34,461 bases of DNA from Eubacteriales bacterium (GTDB lineage Bacteria; Bacillota; Clostridia; Lachnospirales; Lachnospiraceae). Position numbers and translations under genes: made by a program. The notes under the pieces are model-generated. The model did no database searches. It was not told where the DNA came from and saw only the letters and a program-made list of their open reading frames with translations. Positions 1-8,717 of the stretch are shown here, piece after piece (positions within the stretch are counted from its first letter, which is position 1; each line of letters starts with the position of its first letter). Location of the stretch: the NCBI GenBank assembly GCA_030527665.1, contig JAUNAK010000026.1, forward strand, positions 1-34,461, given 5' to 3'.

Positions 1-32
1 CCTTTTGTATAAAAATCTTTTCAAAATAACTC

Positions 33-61
33 TTGACTATTTACCAAATTGCTTATTATAA
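33..61 (+). promoter_or_regulatory. Sigma-A-like promoter for the YesM/YesN pair
   Basis: A TTGACT -35 box (33-38) and a TTATAA -10 box (56-61) are separated by 17 bases. They lie about 108 bases upstream of the kinase start at 169. This is the only good promoter-like match before the operon. The first 30 bases of the window hold nothing recognisable. Confidence 0.55.
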
Positions 62-168
62 CGACAGTATCTGTCGCTGCCTTATGTTTACATCTTAGCA
101 GATGAATGGTATACTTTTGTTGGTTTACCAGGTATACTTTTTTTCAAATTTATGAGGTTTCCAAAAAA

Positions 169-1914
169 ATGAAACTACGCACACGCCTTTTTCTGATTTT
201 TAGTATCCTTGCCATCATTCCTCTCTGTATTCTCACCTTCTTTTCCTATAACCGTTACTGTCAGGCAACGACACAGCGCATGGATGAGATCACCGACCGC
301 CTGTTTGAAAACGCAGCCGTAACCGCAAACCGGACACTGAACGGCATCGGTGAAACGATCACACAGTTCAATTTCTACGGTGCCAATAATGATTCTCTTC
401 CCTACCAGCTGCGAAGCTTTTCCAATTCGGATCAGATTCCGGATATTTATGACTACTATACCGTCTCCAAAAGCTTCACCTCGCAATGCCAGACCATTCT
501 GTACAGCAACGATACCATTTACGGCATCTATTTTTTCACACCGTCCGGCTACAATTTTTCATACAGCAACAGTGTCAACGGATCGCTGCAGCCAAACTAT
601 GATCCCAAAACGTCCCAATGGTATCAGGAAACACTTACCCTTGACGGAAGTATGTATGTCAGCATGGTCGATGCACACGACCTGTTTACGGGAAATAAAC
701 GCTCTGTATTCTTTGCCTGCAGCATCAAAGACGTATATACCCACCATTTTCTCGGTGTACTGCTGATTGACTGTGATCCTTCGATCGTAGACCTGTCAAT
801 TGTCAATACCCTTCCGAAGATGGCCCTCCTGACGATCAGCAATAAAAATACCGACGATATTCTGTATACCAATTACGATGAGACCGGTGATTTCCACTCT
901 TCCAATACAAAGATACTCCGACAGGATCTGGATATCACACCGCTGCAGCTGACGGCCGTCTTTGATTATGAAAGCCTGTTCCGTGAATATAACGTGACTG
1001 CCGTTCTCCTGATTCTTGTAGCCGTCATCTGTATGATCGGTTTTCTGATTCTTGCCTATTTTTCCACCCGGCAGCTGGTTTATCCGATCGAACATCTGAG
1101 CCGCAAAATGGCCAGTCAGAAAGGTCATACACTGGAACAGACCGGAAGATTCCTGAATCGTTCCGATGAGATCGGTACACTGTATAATGAATACAACGCC
1201 ATGATCGATTCGCTGAATCAGGCCGTAAAAGAGGATTATCAGGATAAACTGATCACGATGGATGCACAGATGAAATCGCTGGAAGCCCGCATCAATTCTC
1301 ATTTCCTCTTTAACACGCTGGAGGCCATCAACAGTATGGCAGAGATCGATGAAAACGAACAGATCGCCACCATGTCTCTGGCACTCGGCAATATGTTCCG
1401 CTACACATTAAAAACCAAGAGTGAACTTGTCTCCATGGAAGAAGAACTGGAACACGTCCGTGATTATTATTCGATCCAGTCCATTCGTTTCGACAACCGT
1501 TTTTCTCTCATTGTTGATATCGATCATGAGCTTCGCCGGAAAAAGATTTTGAAACTGGTGCTGCAGCCTCTGGTGGAAAATGCTCTGTATCACGGTCTGA
1601 ATTACTGTACCCTGGGCAATGAGATCCGCATCCGCGGAAGCATGGACGAACGAAATATCTATCTGGATGTCTGGGATAACGGCCGTGGAATGACTTCGGA
1701 AGTCCTTGACAGACTGAACACTTCTCTGCAGGAGGAAGCCTCTTTTACCGAACTTGGCCATCGAAACAAGCAGAGTATCGGACTGAAAAATATCCACTCC
1801 CGTATTCAGCTGTATTACGGAAAGGGCTACGGACTGCATATCACCAGCTGTGAAGGTGAATGGACCAACATTCGTATCCATGTACCGATCCTTTTCATCA
1901 AGGAGGAGGTTTAA
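169..1914 (+). CDS. YesM-type membrane sensor histidine kinase
   Basis: Sensor kinase of the YesM/LytS (His_kinase) type, which phosphorylates an AraC-type partner and usually senses extracellular sugars or oligosaccharides. The reading frame extends upstream to 106, but the ATG at 169 is preferred: a basic start (MKLRTR) runs straight into a first membrane segment (about residues 7-25), with a GAGG upstream. A large extracellular Cache-like region follows, then a second membrane segment (about 275-297), a HAMP linker, and the kinase core. The phospho-acceptor box is INSHFLFNTL (His378, with Ser where Pro is usual). The N box is LVENALYHG (Asn471), and G boxes DNGRGM and GLKNIHSR are present, so the enzyme looks intact. 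It is followed four bases later by its response regulator. No sugar ABC transporter lies beside it in the window, so its stimulus is unknown. Confidence 0.9.
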   Translation: MKLRTRLFLIFSILAIIPLCILTFFSYNRYCQATTQRMDEITDRLFENAAVTANRTLNGIGETITQFNFYGANNDSLPYQLRSFSNSDQIPDIYDYYTVSKSFTSQCQTILYSNDTIYGIYFFTPSGYNFSYSNSVNGSLQPNYDPKTSQWYQETLTLDGSMYVSMVDAHDLFTGNKRSVFFACSIKDVYTHHFLGVLLIDCDPSIVDLSIVNTLPKMALLTISNKNTDDILYTNYDETGDFHSSNTKILRQDLDITPLQLTAVFDYESLFREYNVTAVLLILVAVICMIGFLILAYFSTRQLVYPIEHLSRKMASQKGHTLEQTGRFLNRSDEIGTLYNEYNAMIDSLNQAVKEDYQDKLITMDAQMKSLEARINSHFLFNTLEAINSMAEIDENEQIATMSLALGNMFRYTLKTKSELVSMEEELEHVRDYYSIQSIRFDNRFSLIVDIDHELRRKKILKLVLQPLVENALYHGLNYCTLGNEIRIRGSMDERNIYLDVWDNGRGMTSEVLDRLNTSLQEEASFTELGHRNKQSIGLKNIHSRIQLYYGKGYGLHITSCEGEWTNIRIHVPILFIKEEV

Positions 1915-1918
1915 AACA

Positions 1919-3478
1919 ATGTATCGCTATATTATTGTCGACGATGAATCTCTGATTCGCAGAGGCACCCGAAAAAAACTGGAATCCATGCAGGATATGC
2001 TGACCTGCGTAGGCGAAGCCTCCGATGGGCAGGAAGCGATTCGACTGGCAGAGGAACTGAAGCCGGATCTGGCCATTGTAGATATGCAGATGCCGAATAT
2101 GAGCGGTATGGAACTGCTGCCGATTCTTCACCAGAAGCATCCGGATATCAAACTGATCGTTATCAGCGGTTTTCGCGATTTTGATTACATCAAGCAGGCG
2201 ATTGCCTCTGGTGCTGTTGACTACATTCTGAAACCCTTCAGCAAGGAAGCCATTCAGAAATGCGTAAAAACAGCACTGTCCGCTATTGAAGATCAGGAAA
2301 CGATCACCCGGCAGATCACAAGCACCACCGAGGAAAAAGAAAGTGCCTATTACGAATACGATATCCAGTACCTCACCAATCTGATTCTGGGCTATCACAC
2401 CGGCAGCTCCCGCATCTCCTCGAAAAAGCTGAATTTTATTAACGATACCCATCACCTGGTACTGATGACCCTTTATTTTGGAAAAAAACGCCCCGATATG
2501 GATATGCAGGGATGGGTAGAGGAACAGGGCTTCGGCGATCTGGCTTTGTATCTTTCGGATAAAAGTGTACCTGAACTCGGTTTTCTGATTCTGTTCATGC
2601 CTACACGAAATGCGATCAATACACAGAATCTGGTGCTGCAGATCTCGGACGCACTGCTCATTCTCGGACGTGCTCATCAGGTCTCTCTGCAGATCGGCAT
2701 CAGTCCGTCTCACGAAGATCTGACAGAACTTCACCAGGCTTTCAGGGAGACCTCTTCCGCGTTGAATGATCAGCTTCTGGACAATTCACTCCCGTCTGTC
2801 TATACCTATGAAAAAGAGACACCGCCCCGTACGCTTGTATGGGACAGGGAAGATGAATTCCTGTTCCGTCTGGAAGCAGGTATGAATGAGGAAGTCCGAA
2901 AACTGACCGCTGAACTGTTTCTGTTTATGAAAAAGCAGAAGAATTTTACACTGAACGATGCAAAGTATTATTGCTATACCCTGACAGCCGAATGCCAGCG
3001 TATCATGAATTACTATCTGAAACAGGAGAATCCCGGCACCTCCGGAAGCATGCAGAACATCGTCAGCCATATCTTCCATCTGGAAGAGCTGGAGGAATAC
3101 TATCTGCAGTTTTTCCTGAATATGACCGATCTTCTGAAACCGCAGAGTGTCTATGCGCTGGATGATGTTGTAGAAAAAATGCAGCTTTATATGCAGTTCA
3201 ATTACCAGAAGGATCTGACACAGGACTACATCGCCTCTCTGTTTTATATGAACCGAAGCTATCTGAGCACGATCTTCAAACAGAGGACCGGTATGAAATT
3301 TGTGGATTATCTGAACAATATTCGTATCGAAAAAGCCATGGAATATCTGCAGACAAGCGATCGCAAGATGTATCAGATCGCAAAATCAGTGGGATATGAT
3401 AACACGAAATATTTCTTTCGGGTGTTTAAGAAAAAGACCGGGATGACACCTGAGCAGTATCGCGAGAAATTCCGGTAA
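1919..3478 (+). CDS. YesN-type response regulator with AraC DNA-binding domain
   Basis: Transcriptional response regulator of 519 residues. The start at 1919 follows an excellent AGGAGGAGG site at the end of the kinase gene; an in-frame extension back to 1850 would overlap the kinase and has no such site. The receiver domain (about 1-120) has the acidic pair Asp8/Asp9, phospho-acceptor Asp55 in AIVDMQMP, and Lys105 in YILKPF. A long middle region (about 130-410) is typical of YesN proteins. The C-terminal 105 residues form a double helix-turn-helix AraC domain, including GYDNTKYFFRVFKKKTGMTP. It very likely forms a two-component pair with the upstream kinase. Its targets cannot be read from the sequence, but the convergent rhamnosidase region is a plausible neighbour. 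Confidence 0.92.
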   Translation: MYRYIIVDDESLIRRGTRKKLESMQDMLTCVGEASDGQEAIRLAEELKPDLAIVDMQMPNMSGMELLPILHQKHPDIKLIVISGFRDFDYIKQAIASGAVDYILKPFSKEAIQKCVKTALSAIEDQETITRQITSTTEEKESAYYEYDIQYLTNLILGYHTGSSRISSKKLNFINDTHHLVLMTLYFGKKRPDMDMQGWVEEQGFGDLALYLSDKSVPELGFLILFMPTRNAINTQNLVLQISDALLILGRAHQVSLQIGISPSHEDLTELHQAFRETSSALNDQLLDNSLPSVYTYEKETPPRTLVWDREDEFLFRLEAGMNEEVRKLTAELFLFMKKQKNFTLNDAKYYCYTLTAECQRIMNYYLKQENPGTSGSMQNIVSHIFHLEELEEYYLQFFLNMTDLLKPQSVYALDDVVEKMQLYMQFNYQKDLTQDYIASLFYMNRSYLSTIFKQRTGMKFVDYLNNIRIEKAMEYLQTSDRKMYQIAKSVGYDNTKYFFRVFKKKTGMTPEQYREKFR

Positions 3479-3481
3479 GAA

Positions 3482-3533
3482 AAAGAACGTCCGAAGAAAA
3501 CACATCTAGATGTGTTCTCCGGACGTTCTTTAA
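3482..3533 (+). terminator. Intrinsic terminator after the YesM/YesN operon
   Basis: A 12-base stem, AAAGAACGTCCG with CGGACGTTCTTT, encloses the palindrome AACACATCTAGATGTGTT. It starts a few bases after the response regulator stop. The A-rich left arm and T-rich right arm could allow termination in both directions. Confidence 0.8.
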
Positions 3534-3556
3534 TTTACAGACTACAATAGAAATTA

Positions 3557-3751
3557 TTATTCCTTCCAATAATCTTCCGTTTCCTGAGAAGATAAGCTGC
3601 TGCCTATATTGGAAAAATTCTTTAAAAGCTCTATCGTATCCATAATATGGGATACAACGTCTACAGCTAAGTATTCACTAAATTCCATAGTGATATATTC
3701 TTTTAACCTTTGAAGATCATTTATTGATTCTGGCGAATACTCAATTCTCAT
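3557..3751 (-). pseudogene. RelE/ParE-type toxin, C-terminally truncated remnant
   Basis: The 64-residue product begins MRIEYSPESINDLQRLKEYI, a typical N terminus of RelE/ParE-superfamily toxins (an early strand and helix rich in the ND-L-x-x-x-K-x-Y-I pattern). Family members are usually 90-105 residues long and end with beta strands carrying the catalytic or gyrase-binding residues. Here the frame stops after SLSSQETEDYWKE, so the final strands are missing. Its start codon overlaps the TAA of the antitoxin remnant (TAATG), the standard arrangement in these modules. It is probably an inactive relic. A short functional variant cannot be excluded from sequence alone. Confidence 0.65.
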
Positions 3752-3819
3752 TAAACTCCTAACGCCTTTCTTGCATCTTCAGAAGATATCCACCCTTTCT
3801 CTCTGGCAGATGCTTCGCC
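3751..3819 (-). pseudogene. Antitoxin C-terminal fragment
   Basis: Read on the minus strand, 22 codons before the toxin encode GEASAREKGWISSEDARKALGV followed by TAA. The end resembles the C-terminal tail of small antitoxins encoded upstream of RelE/ParE toxins. The frame is closed at its 5' side by a TAG at 3820-3822, and no start codon or N-terminal DNA-binding part is left before the rhamnosidase stop at 3856. The fragment is too short for a firm family assignment. The inference rests mainly on its position and the overlapping stop/start with the toxin. Confidence 0.5.
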
Positions 3820-3855
3820 CTATATTTTACGAACAATTTCTCTTGTGCAGGAGTT

Positions 3856-6800
3856 TCATATACAAATCATATAATCTCCCGGTACTGCCCGGAAGCGGAC
3901 ACTTCCGTTGGAAATCCGGATATTCTCTGTTCCGGCAATATTCCGGATCGTCTCTGCTGCTTCTTCACCGCGACTGCCAAGTGGCAGCTCTACTTCGGTA
4001 TTTTTGCCTCCCGGAATATGGAATGTGTAAATTACCGCCTCTCCGTCTTTTTCCCAGCGAACACGATATTCTCCCTGGACTGTCTGTACTTTACATTCTG
4101 TGAACGTAACCGCACTGTCCGGATCCGGAATCGGACGGATCGCAAAGCTTCCGGGATCTTCTGCTCTGCGCACACCGCCGGCATATCCGAGCATCCATGC
4201 TGCTACCGCACCGAACGAATAATGATTAAAGGAATTCATACTGTTGTTGCCGCCGAAGCCGTCTTCTGCGGTGTAAGAATTCAATCGTTCCCAAATCGTT
4301 GTAGCACCGTTTTTTACCGGATAAAGCCAGGACGGATAATCCGTGGAACGCAGCATCCTCCATGCCGTCTCATGACAGCCTGCATTGGAAAGTGCCTGAC
4401 TGATCCAGGAGGTTCCGATAAAACCGGTCATCAGTGTATACGGCGGGCACTCCTGTTTCAGATCATTGCAATTGCTTCTTGTACAGCAGCGGTTCAGATA
4501 TTCCTCTGCCCTGTCCTTTGCATTTCCTTCCAGCAGTCCAAGTGCAAGCGGAACCGCATAGGATGTCTGTGTATCTATAATGTATTTTCCGGATGCCGTC
4601 TGCTCCGGTTCTTTTTCTTTGGTTCCTCCGCCAAACGGTGTATTCAGACTCATTGCAGAATCGTAATCGGAATAAACGGTCAAACCGGTTTCTTCATCTA
4701 TATATACTGTACGGAAAACCTGCAGTGCATCGGCATATTCTGCTTCCAGCCACTTCTCTTCCTCTGCTTTTCCCAGCAGTCTGGCAGCTTCAAGTACAAT
4801 ATGCAGATCGTACACATAATATGCCTGCCAGAGGAAGGCGCTTTCATTTTTTGTATTTTCCGGCCCCAGCCAGTCTCCCAAAGGTCCATCTTTGACGATT
4901 CCGTTTGCATCTTTTTTGCTGAAGAGGAACTGCAGATAGCTGTACATGGCCGGGAACATTTCTTCCAGTACCCGTTTGTCTCCATAATGCAGATACATCT
5001 CCCATGGAACCGTAACGCCGACACTTCCCCAAAGGGTTCCTCCGAATCCACCGCCGATCGGGGCAATATCTCCGAATCGTCCGTTGACCTGTGTATCACG
5101 AAGTGCCGCCATATGCCGCATCAGGAAAGGTTCGCTCTCCGACATATATACAGCCGTTCTGCCGAACACGGACAGATCTCCGCTCCATCCCATGCGCTCG
5201 TTTCTCTGCGGGCAGTCCGAGGGAATAGAGATATAATTATCCCGAAGCGACCAGCCGACATTCTGATATAAACGATTGATCATCGGATCGGAACAGGTAA
5301 ACTCTGCTGCCAGCTTCGGCATAGAGCTGATGGAGATCCCCTGCACAGCAGCCAGCTCCAGCGGCTGTTCGATTCCGGTAATTTCCACATACCGATAGCC
5401 ATGATAGGTAAAAAGCGGCTTCAGAATCTGCTCACCGTCCCGCAGAATAAAACGGTCGGTCGCCATCGCACCACGGATATTCTCCAGCATCATCGTTCCG
5501 GTCTTACCCTCGTATTCCGGCAGATCCGGATATAATACCTCAGCAAAACGAAGGATGATCTCCTGTCCTTCTCTTCCATTGATATGAATACAGGGAACGC
5601 CGGCCATATTCTGCCCCATATCATAGATATATACACCCGGTCTGGGCTCCAGGAGTTCGACAGCCGTCAGCCGCTCCGTTTCTCTGACACCGGTATCCGG
5701 CTGCGCATGCAGCTGCAGATCACTGTAATCCAGTCCCGGCTGAACCGTTCCGAAAGGAGTGATCACATCTTTGGCAAGACAGGAAGTTGTCTCATTGCAT
5801 GGAATGATCTCTGCAGAGCTCCAATTCGATGCATCGTAGGAAGGCAGCGTAAAGGTATGCAGAATCCAATCTTTTCTGCAGTCAAAAACCTCTCCCTGGA
5901 AGATACTTGAATAGATCACCGGACCGCCGGTAAACATGGTAAAGGTCTCCGGATTCGAACAGATGACCGTATCCGTACCATCTGTATATTCGATCCGCAG
6001 CTGCAAAAGCAGGGAATTGCGATCACCGAAATAATTCCAGTTTTCTCCGGTATAGGAGATCGATCCGGAAAACCAGCCTTCTGCCAGCACCGCTCCGAGG
6101 CAGTTGCCGCCTTCCGTTAACTGCTCCGTAACATCATAGACCTGGTAATACTGATGTTTGTCATACTGCGAAAGTCCGGGGGCAAGATAGTCACTGCCGA
6201 CCTGACTTCCGTTCAGATACAGATTATATACACCTCTGGCCGTCGCATAGACTCTTGCACGGCGAATCTCTTTCTCTACGGAAAAAACGGTTCGAAGCAT
6301 CGTATTTCCGCCATGAGACACATCATAGAACCGATTGACTTCTTCCGGTACTCCGCAATACAGAACCGCATGAGGTGCACGGAAATTTCGAATCGCAAGA
6401 GACTCACAGACCGACTGCTTTCCTTTCGGTGCATAGATTCCGATCTTTCCAGCAGCCGGGAAAGAAATATAGTCTCCGCCCCTTCCAATTGGATTCAGAT
6501 TCCAGCGGCGTACCATATCTTCCATTAAATTTCCGGTCGGTGCTCCAAGAAGGGAACGATCCTGTTCCGCAATATCCAGATAGAAATCCGACTGTCCGTA
6601 TACACTGTCCATGATCAGTGCATGTGGTTCATACATATTTTCCGCATGCAGGATCGCCTGCGGGATCTGTACGGTATACAGCGGCAGTGCCGGATCATCC
6701 TCCGGTGCATAGCCGGAACGATAAGCCGACAATACGGCCTGTTCACCACGCAGAAGCGGTTCCGCATTTACAACGATCTTTACATAGCTTTCTCCCGGTC

Positions 6801-7317
6801 TGTTCTCCATCTCCAGAAGATTACGGTCTTTTTTCAGCAGACGCGGATCATCCGCTCCGTAATAAAATCCGGTCGCCATGGAATCTTTTGAAAATCGGAA
6901 TGTATGCTCCATACGGAACACAGATAAATAATCGGCATACAGCGGCAGCTCCGCACCGTTTCCGATCCAGTTCGCTCCTTCAAAGGCAGCCTTCTGATCC
7001 TTCAGAAAAGCGGTTTCAAAACGACTTTCTCTGCTGCAGGAATCACCATCCTGATCATATACGGTCAGCTCCCAATTATATTCCGTCAACGGTTTCAGAG
7101 CCTTTCCCTCATATTCCACATGAAACTGCCGGTCCGAATCCGTTTTTCCACTGTCCCAGATGACCGTATCGCCCTCTTTTACCAGAATCCGATACGCCTT
7201 CTGTAAGAGTCCGTTTTCTTCTGCCTCCAGCCACCATCCGAAACGCGGAATTGCTGTATCTACTGCCAGAGGATTCTCCAGATACTCCACTGTCATATGC
7301 TGAATCATAAATTTCAT
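3856..7317 (-). CDS. GH78 alpha-L-rhamnosidase, cytoplasmic, with an extra inserted domain
   Basis: Glycoside hydrolase that releases terminal alpha-L-rhamnose from plant glycosides or polysaccharides. The N terminus (about 1-115) is the fibronectin-like domain of bacterial rhamnosidases (AVDTAIPRFGWW...YRILV). Residues about 345-550 match the second beta domain (ARGVYNLYLNG...YDKHQYYQVYDVT). The (alpha/alpha)6 catalytic domain spans about 665-1050, and a C-terminal beta domain ends the protein. The catalytic signatures are DCPQRNERMGWSGD (Glu707, probable general acid) and TTIWERLNSY (Glu1010, probable general base), followed by MNSFNHYSFGAV. At 1153 residues it is longer than the roughly 900-1000 usual for the family; the extra length lies at about 120-340. 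There is no signal peptide, so it probably acts on imported glycosides. It is codirectional with the AraC-type regulator gene upstream, and no terminator separates them. Confidence 0.92.
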   Translation of the reverse strand: MKFMIQHMTVEYLENPLAVDTAIPRFGWWLEAEENGLLQKAYRILVKEGDTVIWDSGKTDSDRQFHVEYEGKALKPLTEYNWELTVYDQDGDSCSRESRFETAFLKDQKAAFEGANWIGNGAELPLYADYLSVFRMEHTFRFSKDSMATGFYYGADDPRLLKKDRNLLEMENRPGESYVKIVVNAEPLLRGEQAVLSAYRSGYAPEDDPALPLYTVQIPQAILHAENMYEPHALIMDSVYGQSDFYLDIAEQDRSLLGAPTGNLMEDMVRRWNLNPIGRGGDYISFPAAGKIGIYAPKGKQSVCESLAIRNFRAPHAVLYCGVPEEVNRFYDVSHGGNTMLRTVFSVEKEIRRARVYATARGVYNLYLNGSQVGSDYLAPGLSQYDKHQYYQVYDVTEQLTEGGNCLGAVLAEGWFSGSISYTGENWNYFGDRNSLLLQLRIEYTDGTDTVICSNPETFTMFTGGPVIYSSIFQGEVFDCRKDWILHTFTLPSYDASNWSSAEIIPCNETTSCLAKDVITPFGTVQPGLDYSDLQLHAQPDTGVRETERLTAVELLEPRPGVYIYDMGQNMAGVPCIHINGREGQEIILRFAEVLYPDLPEYEGKTGTMMLENIRGAMATDRFILRDGEQILKPLFTYHGYRYVEITGIEQPLELAAVQGISISSMPKLAAEFTCSDPMINRLYQNVGWSLRDNYISIPSDCPQRNERMGWSGDLSVFGRTAVYMSESEPFLMRHMAALRDTQVNGRFGDIAPIGGGFGGTLWGSVGVTVPWEMYLHYGDKRVLEEMFPAMYSYLQFLFSKKDANGIVKDGPLGDWLGPENTKNESAFLWQAYYVYDLHIVLEAARLLGKAEEEKWLEAEYADALQVFRTVYIDEETGLTVYSDYDSAMSLNTPFGGGTKEKEPEQTASGKYIIDTQTSYAVPLALGLLEGNAKDRAEEYLNRCCTRSNCNDLKQECPPYTLMTGFIGTSWISQALSNAGCHETAWRMLRSTDYPSWLYPVKNGATTIWERLNSYTAEDGFGGNNSMNSFNHYSFGAVAAWMLGYAGGVRRAEDPGSFAIRPIPDPDSAVTFTECKVQTVQGEYRVRWEKDGEAVIYTFHIPGGKNTEVELPLGSRGEEAAETIRNIAGTENIRISNGSVRFRAVPGDYMICI

Positions 7318-7351
7318 AGTCTGCCTCTTTTCTTTTTATCAAGCAAAATAA

Positions 7352-7406
7352 TTCTATGGTAAGCGTATCATAGAACAGGTACACTTTTTTCGATTCATCG
7401 GTGTAC
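7352..7406 (-). promoter_or_regulatory. Operator-like inverted repeats upstream of the rhamnosidase gene
   Basis: The 116-base gap between the regulator and rhamnosidase genes contains two inverted repeats. TTCTATG (7352-7358) pairs with CATAGAA (7369-7375), and GTACAC (7379-7384) pairs with GTGTAC (7401-7406). On the minus strand TATGAT within the first repeat could act as a -10 box, but there is no good -35, as expected for an activator-dependent promoter. Binding by the adjacent AraC-family protein is inferred only from proximity. Confidence 0.4.
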
Positions 7407-7433
7407 ATTTGTTGGCTGACGGAATTTGTGCTG

Positions 7434-8327
7434 TTACGGAAGCTGCTGCTGTTTTTTTCTGTAGGTACGCGGCGAACATCCGGTCTGTGCAGAGAAAACA
7501 GCAGAAAAATGTTCTGCCGTCGAATATCCCACTTCCGCAGCGATCTCGTAAACACTCTGATCCGTATGCACAAGCAGCAGCTTTGCCGCCTCCATGCGTG
7601 CCTGCCTGCGCATCTCAACAAAGGTACTGTTATAGCATTCCTTCAGATGCCTCTGCATCTGTCTTGCACTTAGACCCACCTTTGCAGCAAGCCCTTCCAG
7701 TGACAGATCCGCATAGTCATACAGGAATGCCTTCTCCACCAGATAATCCTGCATCTGCCCTGTATCGATCATAGTAATCGTATCTGTACAGCTGCTGAAA
7801 CCAGCCTGCTTTTCGCAGCAGCGAACGAGCTCCAGAAGAAGCTGTTCAAGCAGCAGACCTACGTATGAAATATAGCCGTTTTTTTTATCCTCCATTTCCT
7901 GAAAGATCCGCTCAAAAATACTGCCGACGCTGACTTCGGCATTCTCACAGCAAATATACTTCTGTTCCGAAAAAGATACTTCTTCGCCAAAGTGAAAATA
8001 AACCGTTTCTTCCTGCATCGGCTCCCTTCGATCAGAAATCTGCATATGCTCGATCTGGGGTCCGACAAAAAAACAATCTCCTTTTTTTACAGCAAACGTA
8101 TTACCTTCTATTTCGATCTTACCGATACCGCCCGAAATATAATGCATTTCCCAGTCTCCGTTCCCGTGCCTGTGTCTGGGAATACTCCGATACATGGTCT
8201 CTCTTGCCAGATTTAAAACCGTGAATCTTTCTCCCATGCAGAACCCACTGATCTCCGGACCTGAATACTGTATATATTCCTCCGACCGTTTATATTCTCT
8301 GATTTGCTGAATATCCATTGTATGCAT
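7434..8327 (-). CDS. AraC-family transcriptional regulator with cupin sensor domain
   Basis: A 297-residue regulator. The N-terminal part (about 30-150) is a cupin sugar-sensing barrel with RHRHGNGDWEMHYISGG and a GDCFFVGPQ turn. The C-terminal 100 residues are an AraC-type double helix-turn-helix, with LAAKVGLSARQMQRHLKE as the first helix pair and AAEVGYSTAEHFSAVFSAQTGCSPRTYRK as the second. AAGGA lies six bases before the ATG at 8327; an internal Met4 is a less well placed alternative. The gene sits directly upstream of the rhamnosidase on the same strand, so it is probably the local regulator responding to rhamnose or a rhamnoside. That ligand is inferred from context. Confidence 0.9.
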   Translation of the reverse strand: MHTMDIQQIREYKRSEEYIQYSGPEISGFCMGERFTVLNLARETMYRSIPRHRHGNGDWEMHYISGGIGKIEIEGNTFAVKKGDCFFVGPQIEHMQISDRREPMQEETVYFHFGEEVSFSEQKYICCENAEVSVGSIFERIFQEMEDKKNGYISYVGLLLEQLLLELVRCCEKQAGFSSCTDTITMIDTGQMQDYLVEKAFLYDYADLSLEGLAAKVGLSARQMQRHLKECYNSTFVEMRRQARMEAAKLLLVHTDQSVYEIAAEVGYSTAEHFSAVFSAQTGCSPRTYRKKQQQLP

Positions 8328-8336
8328 CTGTTTTCC

Positions 8337-8444
8337 TTATATCTGCGGCTTGCTGTTCAAGTCGTCTTTGTTATTGCCACCACCAATAGAAGCAGGAGCA
8401 TCTTCGACTGAGTAGATGCAGAACCCGCAGATGGCTCTGTACAA
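8337..8444 (-). CDS. Possible 35-codon ORF directly upstream of the AraC gene
   Basis: An open frame with a TTG start (8442-8444) preceded by AGGA at close spacing encodes a 35-residue peptide containing CGFC and a polar tail (SIGGGNNKDDLNSKPQI). Its TAA (8337-8339) lies nine bases before the regulator's ATG, so the frame ends at that gene's ribosome site. It could be a leader peptide, a genuine small protein, a decayed gene end, or chance. I do not recognise the sequence. A TAGAAT box sits just upstream of the start but lacks a clear -35. Confidence 0.25.
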   Translation of the reverse strand: MYRAICGFCIYSVEDAPASIGGGNNKDDLNSKPQI

Positions 8445-8528
8445 GTGTTCCTGCTTATTCTATCATGTCCTGCAATTCGGCTCCATAAAACCTTCGTTTT
8501 TACGACATCATTTCTGGTGAGATGTCCC

Positions 8529-8557
8529 TTGCATCCATTGTATTTCCGATTCATTAT
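8529..8557 (+). promoter_or_regulatory. Weak candidate promoter for the DMT transporter
   Basis: TTGCAT (8529-8534) and CATTAT (8552-8557) are 17 bases apart, about 160 bases before the transporter start at 8718. Between them and the start codon I see no terminator or clear riboswitch. The match is modest. Confidence 0.3.
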
Positions 8558-8717
8558 GAGCATACTCTACTGCGTAAATATATCTCTCATCCTACATGCA
8601 GCTCCTCACCACTGTGTTCGTATTTTTCCGTTGGAGATCGCATGTTACCATCATGCCGGCAATATACACACAAACCATATTCATCAGCATCTTCCTCAGA
8701 GAAAGGAGTATTCAGAC

